Assembly (NCBI GenBank): GCA_023300065.1 | Contig: JALZWJ010000392.1 | Coordinates: 1 to 12,457 of the forward strand | Length of the DNA: 12,457 nucleotides | Direction: 5' to 3' | Source of the DNA: Akkermansiaceae bacterium | GTDB taxonomy: Bacteria > Verrucomicrobiota > Verrucomicrobiia > Verrucomicrobiales > Akkermansiaceae | Shown: positions 7,093-12,457 of the stretch, in pieces | Layout: the number at the start of each line of letters is the position of its first letter | How positions within the stretch are numbered: position 1 is the stretch's first letter | Position numbers and translations under genes: made by a program | The notes under the pieces: generated by a model | The model's input: only the letters and a program-made list of their open reading frames with translations | Told to the model about the DNA's origin: nothing | Database searches by the model: none

Positions 7093-7848
7093 CTAGGCCA
7101 AATCAAGGCTCCACTGGGTTTTCCAAAATGGCTGCGCACTCCCATCTAAATCCCAATCCGGGGCCTGGCGAGAGGGAGCCCAACGGGCGAGGTGAGACAT
7201 TACTTCTGGATCACGGTCGCTCAGCTTACGGGTCAAAAGAAATCCCTCTTCGATCACTTCCGTAATCACATCCTCCCCTTTCACCTCATCGTATCCGAGG
7301 TCTCCCACGGTGAGACTTCCCTCGCAGACGCTCTCGATCTCGTTCCAAATGATCCCTTCTAGGAGTGAGATCTCCCACCCCCCTGCCACAAAGCTAAAGC
7401 GCCCCTCCTGCATGAAGTGGGCGAAGACGAGCTCGATGGGATCTGCTCCAAGGTGCCTCGCGACCGGAACCCGGAGATCCTCCCAACGCTCGTCATTGAT
7501 AAAACGTCCCCACTTGGTTTCGGATTTAAACTTCGCATGCTGAGCGAGCGCAAATTCACCGGAGCCCAGATCGACTGCCGCAAAGACATCGAAGTATTGG
7601 AGAATGCGGCGATAACGTTTCTGAAATGCCGCCGCCGTCGCGTAGCCTAGCGTCGAGACTTGATAGAAATTTTCCGCCGAGATCTCCACCAACTCACGGG
7701 TGAGAAGCCAGCTCAAGATGGTGTCCAGATGGGCCTGCGACCCGGGAAGGAGAACATCATACTTCACCTCCCGCGTCGCCATGTGACCGAGCAGCACCGT
7801 GCCATTAAAGAGGCGGCGGCGCTCGTGACTAATCGTCATCTCACTCAT
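7093..7848 (-). CDS. Predicted winged-helix protein of unknown family
   Basis: I do not recognise the family by name. The 251-residue protein is soluble, with no signal or TM segment. Residues 26-85 look like a winged helix-turn-helix: helices around LDTILSWLLTRELVEI, a short wing with NFYQVSTLGYA, then a long helix (TAAAFQKRYRRILQYFDV). The rest (86-251) is mixed alpha/beta and acidic, with FAAVDLGSGEFALA (89-102) and a tryptophan-rich tail. The start is fixed by context: its ATG shares one base with the stop of the DUF350 gene (TAATG at 7850-7846), so translation is coupled. Its place between two membrane-protein genes suggests a cytosolic partner or local regulator of this system. A DUF2491/YjfK identity, common beside DUF350 in enterobacteria, was considered but I do not see the match. 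Confidence 0.8.
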   Translation of the reverse strand: MSEMTISHERRRLFNGTVLLGHMATREVKYDVLLPGSQAHLDTILSWLLTRELVEISAENFYQVSTLGYATAAAFQKRYRRILQYFDVFAAVDLGSGEFALAQHAKFKSETKWGRFINDERWEDLRVPVARHLGADPIELVFAHFMQEGRFSFVAGGWEISLLEGIIWNEIESVCEGSLTVGDLGYDEVKGEDVITEVIEEGFLLTRKLSDRDPEVMSHLARWAPSRQAPDWDLDGSAQPFWKTQWSLDLA

Positions 7849-8720
7849 TAAAAAGAGGCAATAAGAATGACCGCAATCGCGAGAGAGATGATCGCCTCCA
7901 GAAAACCAACTCCCCAGTTACGGTCTCGTTGCAATTCGGCAACGAGGGAAATTTTGCCTGAAAAGATGAAGTGGAGCGCGAGGCGCAGAACCCCCAAGAC
8001 AAAGACAAAGCCGAGAGCCAGCACCACCACGGTAGGGATGGAGTCGTAGCGTGTTTTCGCGGCTCCTAAAAGAAGGGCGAAGGCGAGGAGAGAGCCGCCA
8101 AAGGCTAATCCAACCGCCGGGTTGTCTTTCTCAAGCTCACCGTGCAGATCGATCTTGGCGACCTTTGGGTAGACCTTAGAGTAGAGAAGGAAGAGTGCCT
8201 GCCCGACCACGAAATAGATCAAAGTCAGCCAAGGTTCACCGAACTCCACTTCCTCCAGCTGAGGGCTCAGCGAAGCACGAATCAGAATGGCGGTTCCGAC
8301 AAAGCTCGCGGCTTCCACCACGGCGAGGCCAGTGTTCCGATCTTCTAGGATCTCCTTCCGATTCTTGAACTGCGGGAAGATGACAAAGTCATTGATGAAA
8401 AGCGCACCGAGCAGAAGTAAGAGCGAGCCAAAGGTCCACACCGTGGCATCTAGCAACTCTTGCTGCCAGGTGAAGTCCGCCGGCGAAGGGGACTGAATCA
8501 CAGAAGCGATAACGATGCCCAAGGCTGCAATAAAACCCCCAAACGAGATCGCAAATGCGGGATTATCTTTCTCGGTCAGCTGGTCCGAGAGACTCACCTG
8601 ACGAATTACGGCATAAGCCTTACTTCCGATCCAAAGAAAGAGAAGAGACTGCAAGAGGTAGATCCAGATCGTCCACTCGGTGAACTCGAAAGGGAATTGA
8701 AAATCAAAAAGAGACTTCAT
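7848..8720 (-). CDS. Tandem DUF350 (YjfL-like) membrane protein
   Basis: This is a 290-residue inner-membrane protein with about eight hydrophobic helices (near 17-35, 54-75, 93-115, 131-149, 163-182, 202-220, 227-252, 268-288). It is two DUF350 units in a row. The duplication is visible: LTEKDNPAFAISFGG (48-62) matches LEKDNPAVGLAFGG (196-209), and LEDRNTGLAVVEA (125-137) matches LQRDRNWGVGFLEA (263-276). Single-unit DUF350 proteins such as E. coli YjfL are about half this length. The biochemical role of DUF350 is unknown; charged residues in EKDNP and DRN beside membrane helices suggest transport or a membrane scaffold. The ATG at 8720 is chosen because upstream residues in the longer frame overlap the preceding gene and do not resemble the family. 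It is 19 bases from the lipoprotein gene. Confidence 0.9.
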   Translation of the reverse strand: MKSLFDFQFPFEFTEWTIWIYLLQSLLFLWIGSKAYAVIRQVSLSDQLTEKDNPAFAISFGGFIAALGIVIASVIQSPSPADFTWQQELLDATVWTFGSLLLLLGALFINDFVIFPQFKNRKEILEDRNTGLAVVEAASFVGTAILIRASLSPQLEEVEFGEPWLTLIYFVVGQALFLLYSKVYPKVAKIDLHGELEKDNPAVGLAFGGSLLAFALLLGAAKTRYDSIPTVVVLALGFVFVLGVLRLALHFIFSGKISLVAELQRDRNWGVGFLEAIISLAIAVILIASF

Positions 8721-8739
8721 AATGAAATTGAAATGAGGA

Positions 8740-9576
8740 TTATTTACCACCACCGAAGGAGCTCCCAGAACGGGATGAACTACGGCCACTGCGAGAGCTA
8801 GAACCACTCTTCGAACCAAAACCACCCGATTTTACAGCACGCGAGGGATTACGTTTCTGGAAGGATTTTTGACTCGTAGTGGGATTCCTGAGGGGTGCTT
8901 TGATGTTGCTGGAGCTCTTCGCCTTATTTGGGGAAGCCTTCGAACCGGCGAAGGCGGGCGTCTTAGAGCTGGTCACCTTGCCCGTATTGACCCCCTTCAT
9001 ATTCGAGCGGTAGGACGAGCGCTCGATCGGGCGCGAGCGGCTATAATAACTCGGGTAGCGGTTATACCCATAGCTAGAGTAGTAGAAGGAATGCGGGCTA
9101 AAGAGGTAGCGCATCATCAGGTAATCTCCGACTCCGAATCCCCCGTGATGGTAGTGATGATGACCGTAAATCTGGCTGTTACCGTGCGTCTGGGCTTGGT
9201 GCCCACCTTTCCCGTCTTCCGTAATCTCGATGGTCGCGAGCTCCTGGACATCATCTGGTCCTAGCTCGGTCGTGAGGGAGAAGCCCTTCACATTTCCGTC
9301 CGCGTATTCCGTGACCTTCACGTAGTCGATCGAGTCATCTTCATTCAGATCCAGATTACAGATCCGGGGGCTCCCAGAATTAATCCGCTTCTCCAGATCG
9401 GCGGGGTCTTTGACCGTTTTGAGCAGAGCGGTCACGGCCTTAAGATCTAGGCCATCGGCCGCCTCTGAAGTCACCGTCATGTTCACATTCTGATTCACGT
9501 CACTACGGCAAGAGGTGATAAATTGGCTGCTTCCGGTGAAGAGCAAGGCTACTAAAATTTTGGTGAGCGCTTTCAT
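8740..9576 (-). CDS. Hypothetical lipoprotein with His-rich patch and Ser/Arg/Gly tail
   Basis: This 278-residue protein starts at 9576 with a lipoprotein signal: a basic N-terminus, hydrophobic core and FITSC, making Cys23 the likely lipidated residue. Residues 30-125 form a compact acidic domain containing DLNEDDSIDYVKVTE (76-90), an EF-hand-like acidic loop. Then come a histidine patch YGHHHYHHGG (137-146), a Tyr/Ser-rich stretch (157-190), and a long basic low-complexity tail (195-278) with repeats of the GSSSRSGRSSSRSG kind ending in GGGK. The histidines and acidic loop suggest metal binding, and the basic tail could bind anionic surface polymers; both are inference. I cannot assign a named family. 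It sits between the spermidine-synthase-like and DUF350 genes with gaps of 14 and 19 bases, so it belongs to the operon. Confidence 0.8.
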   Translation of the reverse strand: MKALTKILVALLFTGSSQFITSCRSDVNQNVNMTVTSEAADGLDLKAVTALLKTVKDPADLEKRINSGSPRICNLDLNEDDSIDYVKVTEYADGNVKGFSLTTELGPDDVQELATIEITEDGKGGHQAQTHGNSQIYGHHHYHHGGFGVGDYLMMRYLFSPHSFYYSSYGYNRYPSYYSRSRPIERSSYRSNMKGVNTGKVTSSKTPAFAGSKASPNKAKSSSNIKAPLRNPTTSQKSFQKRNPSRAVKSGGFGSKSGSSSRSGRSSSRSGSSFGGGK

Positions 9577-9590
9577 AGTTGATGAAATTG

Positions 9591-11258
9591 TCAGGGAGAT
9601 TCCTTCCAAGCACTGAGATAGTGTCGAAAAATGGCGGGATCGTCGAGAGTAGTAATATCTGTAAAACGAGAAATCAGTAACTCAGGGGCGAATACCATCG
9701 CCGCGCCCATCGTCTCTCCATTGAGATATCGAGTGGGAACTCCAATATCAGAGATCTCTTTCAAGGCCTCTTTCAACTGAACCGGCGACCGCTCAGAGGC
9801 CCGGACCGCCAGCCACCAGCCCCAATCACCAAACGACGGGACATTGGCACGCAATGGAACCACCGCATATCCCGCCGCCTCCATCGTCCGGCCCACACAG
9901 AGATAGGCCTCGCTCGCATGCCAGGGAGAAGTCGACTGCTGGATGATCACACCGCCTTCATTCAATAAATTCAGAAGTTGACCGTAAAACGCCAAGCCAT
10001 AGAGCTTCGCCAAACCCGGAGAAGACGGATCTGGGAAATCAAGAATCACCACATCAAACCGCCCCTCCGCCTCCGCCACGTAGCGCGAGGCATCTTGATG
10101 GATCACCTCCACCATCGGCATCTGAACTCCCCCTCGCAGAAACCGCTCCGCGCGGTCTGGGATCGGGATCACCTCCCGTGCGCCCGCTCCCTCCGCCTTC
10201 GTGATTTTTAACGACACTCGCTCATCCGAAAACGCCCCCCCATTCATCCGCACCATGTCGGGGTGGGTCGCTGACATCTGAGTCATGAAGGGATCCAAAT
10301 CGACCAAGGTCACCTCACGGACTTGCGGGTATTTTAAAACCTCCCGCAGAGCGAGTCCATCACCTCCACCTAAAATTAGAACCCGCTCCTGACTCCCGCT
10401 CAGAGCCATCGCGGGGTGGGTCAAGAGCTCATGGTAAATGAACTCATCTGTCTCCGCAAACTGGAGGTGGCCATTGATGTAACAGCGCAGGTTCCCCGCC
10501 GGGGACTCCGTGAGAACGATCCGCTGATAGGGCGAAGTCGCAGAATAGATCACGTGGTCCCGGTAGAGAGACTGCTCCGCATCCAGCGCCCACGCTTTAG
10601 AATTCCGTAACCCCAATACGCTCACCGCCATCGCCACCACCATCATCACTATCCAAAACCACCCCCACCTCGCTTGACGTCTAAAAATCACAACACACAC
10701 CAAGGCCCCGCTCAGCGTAATAAGCGCCAAAATCAAAGCCGTCTCGGTGATCGAGAATCTAGGAATCAGAAGAAAGGTCCAAAAAATCCCACCCAGTAAT
10801 GCCCCCGCATAATCCATCCGTAGCACCTTCCCGATGTTGCTCCTCATCACCGGCATAAACGATTCATTCAACCGCGTGATCAGAGGGATCTCCAGCCCGA
10901 TCAAAAGACCACACAGCGAAATCAAACCATAATGCACCAAAGAAAAATGGAGAGGGTGGAAGGCAAAGGTCTGGATAAAAAAGAGCGGCCCAAATCCCCC
11001 CAAAAGCGCCAGCGCGATCTGCGACCCAGCCAACGCATCGACCAACCAACGGTCAGGCAGCCTCTGCTGTATCTCCGCTCCCAGCCCCATGAAGAACAAC
11101 ATCACCGCGATCACCAGCGCCCACTGCTGCACCGAATTCCCGAGAAGATCAGATGAAACCTTACTCAGAGTGTATTCATACGCGATGCCACACCCCCCCA
11201 TCACAAAAATGGCGAACCCCAAAACCCAGCCTTTCAGCGCAGCACTCTCTTCCTTCAC
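9591..11258 (-). CDS. Membrane-embedded spermidine-synthase-like aminopropyltransferase
   Basis: This 555-residue protein has about seven TM helices (residues 11-215) fused to a cytosolic spermidine-synthase-type Rossmann domain. The catalytic part shows YQRIVL (244-249), INGHLQFAETDEFIYHELLTHPAM (261-284, in the family pattern), the AdoMet-fold loop GGGDGLALREVL (297-308), VDLDP (319-323) and ILDFPDPSS (405-413). The last replaces the DSTDP-type loop of standard SpeE, keeping Asp407 and Asp410. Residues about 350-382 are an insertion between two core strands that ordinary SpeE lacks. Decarboxylated AdoMet from the linked speD is the likely donor; the acceptor is unknown and may be membrane-associated. 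The start is a GTG at 11258, chosen because the first helix begins at residue 11. The gene leads the closely spaced core of the operon. Confidence 0.88.
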   Translation of the reverse strand: MKEESAALKGWVLGFAIFVMGGCGIAYEYTLSKVSSDLLGNSVQQWALVIAVMLFFMGLGAEIQQRLPDRWLVDALAGSQIALALLGGFGPLFFIQTFAFHPLHFSLVHYGLISLCGLLIGLEIPLITRLNESFMPVMRSNIGKVLRMDYAGALLGGIFWTFLLIPRFSITETALILALITLSGALVCVVIFRRQARWGWFWIVMMVVAMAVSVLGLRNSKAWALDAEQSLYRDHVIYSATSPYQRIVLTESPAGNLRCYINGHLQFAETDEFIYHELLTHPAMALSGSQERVLILGGGDGLALREVLKYPQVREVTLVDLDPFMTQMSATHPDMVRMNGGAFSDERVSLKITKAEGAGAREVIPIPDRAERFLRGGVQMPMVEVIHQDASRYVAEAEGRFDVVILDFPDPSSPGLAKLYGLAFYGQLLNLLNEGGVIIQQSTSPWHASEAYLCVGRTMEAAGYAVVPLRANVPSFGDWGWWLAVRASERSPVQLKEALKEISDIGVPTRYLNGETMGAAMVFAPELLISRFTDITTLDDPAIFRHYLSAWKESP

Positions 11259-11328
11259 ACCCCCAGCGTAGCGGAATCAATCCCGATCTCAATCCGTAGT
11301 CGAAAGAATCCTGTTCGCGTGGATTGCC

Positions 11329-11565
11329 TCACTCCTTCTCAAAAATATCTTCGATGGTGGGATCCTTCACCAGAGCCTCCACTTTCGATTTTGACCTCTG
11401 CTTCAATGCCACATTCAACACCTGATAAGCGGCCTTGAGCTGGCTCGCAGTGACCGCCCCGTTCCTCTCCCCAAACCATTTTAACCAACGCTTCTCAGCA
11501 CGCTCGAGATACTCCCGGAGAAAGATTTGGTAAAGGCTCCGTAAATCAAAGCAGCCAAAAATCAT
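11329..11565 (-). CDS. Small hypothetical helical protein
   Basis: The family is not recognised. The frame is open from 11739, but that part overlaps the divergent phosphatase gene, so I place the start at the ATG at 11565 (78 residues; a GTG one codon earlier is equally possible). AAGGGG lies about 12 bases upstream. The product is basic and probably all helical, with DLRSLYQIFLREYLERAEKR early on, several Lys/Arg residues and an acidic end (DPTIEDIFEKE). No signal or TM segment is clear. It is 70 bases ahead of the spermidine-synthase-like gene on the same strand, so it may be the first gene of the operon or a stand-alone gene. It could be spurious, but its length, composition and position make it plausible. 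Confidence 0.5.
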   Translation of the reverse strand: MIFGCFDLRSLYQIFLREYLERAEKRWLKWFGERNGAVTASQLKAAYQVLNVALKQRSKSKVEALVKDPTIEDIFEKE

Positions 11566-11626
11566 CACCGAAAAGACCCCTTCTGTAGGGTTGTCCTCAC
11601 TCGTCCTGATTGTTAGCTTCACCACC

Positions 11627-12457
11627 ATGAAGTCGCTATTGATTGTTTTTCTCGTTCTAGCCTCAGCCCACGGAAAGCTCATGCCCACTTCGGCCGAGCT
11701 ATTCGGAAAAAAATACTCCGAGCTAGATGACCGCGCCACGTCCGATTGGTGGGAGCGTCAAAGTAGCCACACGAAGAATAAGAATAAGGGCATGATCAAT
11801 CTCGATGTCCCGCGCGAAGACGTCATCGGCTTCGCCGTTTACACCCTTCAAAATAAAACACTCAAGCTCACCGCCCAACTCTTCCCTCTCAAGCCAGAGG
11901 AAACGCAAGAGATCCGCCTTGAGATCAAAACAGGAGACACTTGGACTGAGGTCGCCAAAGAGAGCGTCATCTATCCCGGCTGGTCCGCTCACTTCCGACT
12001 CACCGATTGGGACTCCACCAAAGACTTCGCTTACCGCCTCCGCCATGGCGACAAAGCCACCTTCGTGGGCAAAGTCCGCCGCGAGCCGCTCTCTCAAGAA
12101 ACCATCGTAGTCGGAAACTTTTCCTGTAATTCCTCACGCACCACCGGCCCCCGCCCCCTCATCATCAAAAACCTCATCGCCCAAGATCCTGACATCCTCT
12201 TCTTCGCCGGTGACCAAACCTACAACCACACCCAGCACACCTCAGGCTGGCTTGAATTCGGCATGCAGTTCCGCGACATCATGCGCGACCGCCCCACCAT
12301 CACCATTCCGGATGATCACGACATCGGCCAAGCCAATCTCTGGGGTGAAGGCGGGATCCAAGCCATCAACTCCAAAGGATCCAGCGGTGGGTATTTTTAC
12401 CCGCCCGCGTACGTCAACATGGTCCAGCGCCAACAAACCTGGCACCTCCCCGATCCC
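11627..12457 (+). CDS. PhoD-like metallophosphatase, exported (partial, C-terminus beyond window)
   Basis: The frame is open for 277 codons from the ATG at 11627 to the right edge. Residues 1-16 (MKSLLIVFLVLASAHG) are a Sec-type signal peptide. Residues 55-160 form a beta-rich N-terminal domain, as in PhoD-type phosphatases. The catalytic domain begins at VVGNFSC (161-167), then shows the metal-binding loops FFAGDQTYNH (192-201) and PDDHDIGQANLWGEGG (228-243). These are typical of PhoD-like phosphodiesterases/alkaline phosphatases of the metallophosphoesterase superfamily, which use two metals to cleave phosphate esters outside the cytoplasm. The remaining histidine motifs should lie past the window. 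It is divergent from the small hypothetical gene, with 61 bases between starts. The exact substrate is unknown. Confidence 0.85.
   Translation, partial: MKSLLIVFLVLASAHGKLMPTSAELFGKKYSELDDRATSDWWERQSSHTKNKNKGMINLDVPREDVIGFAVYTLQNKTLKLTAQLFPLKPEETQEIRLEIKTGDTWTEVAKESVIYPGWSAHFRLTDWDSTKDFAYRLRHGDKATFVGKVRREPLSQETIVVGNFSCNSSRTTGPRPLIIKNLIAQDPDILFFAGDQTYNHTQHTSGWLEFGMQFRDIMRDRPTITIPDDHDIGQANLWGEGGIQAINSKGSSGGYFYPPAYVNMVQRQQTWHLPDP

Noticed and set aside
7093..7848. DUF2491 (YjfK) assignment for the winged-helix-like protein
   Set aside because: The neighbourhood suggested it, but I could not match the sequence to what I remember of that family, so no family name was given.
8869..9264. 131-residue plus-strand ORF opposite the lipoprotein gene
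   Set aside because: It lies fully antisense to a gene with a lipoprotein signal and operon context; it has no recognisable domain.
11307..11325. AATCC/GGATT inverted repeat as a terminator after the small gene
   Set aside because: Only five pairs with a nine-base loop and no T-tract on the minus strand.
11566..11739. N-terminal extension of the small hypothetical gene to 11739
   Set aside because: It would overlap the start and signal peptide of the divergent phosphatase gene antiparallel; the extension looks non-homologous and unstructured.
11723..12097. 124-residue minus-strand ORF
   Set aside because: It is antisense to the PhoD-like gene, whose frame is supported by metal-binding motifs.

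Overview
The window looks like chromosomal DNA of a Gram-negative-type bacterium. Several products carry export signals (a lipoprotein lipobox, Sec-type signal peptides). Most genes have weak or absent Shine-Dalgarno sequences. The PhoD-like phosphatase at the right edge resembles, as I recall, proteins common in Verrucomicrobiota and Planctomycetota. I lean towards Verrucomicrobiota, but there is no rRNA or other marker here, so this is inference. I see no tRNA, rRNA, CRISPR array, insertion sequence or phage gene.

Left part (1-3633). A leftward pair comprises a hypothetical Ser/Gly-rich anchored envelope protein and the first codons of a secreted protein running off the left edge. After an AT-rich gap, rightward genes encode an exported TlpA/thioredoxin-like protein (CPGC), a small cupin-like protein and an MscS-type mechanosensitive channel. 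These look like ordinary housekeeping or envelope genes.

Middle (3634-5277). A rightward Fic-domain gene has the complete AMPylation motif and an N-terminal inhibitory motif (class II Fic). A compact AT-rich control region with three inverted repeats precedes it, including a perfect 16-bp palindrome and a perfect 11-bp stem ending 16 bases before the start codon.

Right part (5283-11565) is the most interesting. A tight leftward run of genes reads, in transcription order: a small hypothetical protein; a membrane-embedded spermidine-synthase-like protein; a lipoprotein with a His-rich patch and a Ser/Arg/Gly tail; a membrane protein made of two DUF350 units; a predicted winged-helix protein of unknown family; a two-TM potassium channel with RCK domains; a pyruvoyl AdoMet decarboxylase; and a PpnP-type nucleoside phosphorylase. 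Gaps within the core are at most about 20 bases and two junctions overlap, so the core is almost certainly one operon. It joins decarboxylated-AdoMet chemistry to an ion channel and several membrane proteins, which does not look like ordinary spermidine biosynthesis. It may be an envelope or ion-homeostasis response using a polyamine-like or aminopropylated product.

Right edge (11627-12457). A divergent gene encodes an exported PhoD-like metallophosphatase, cut off by the window end.
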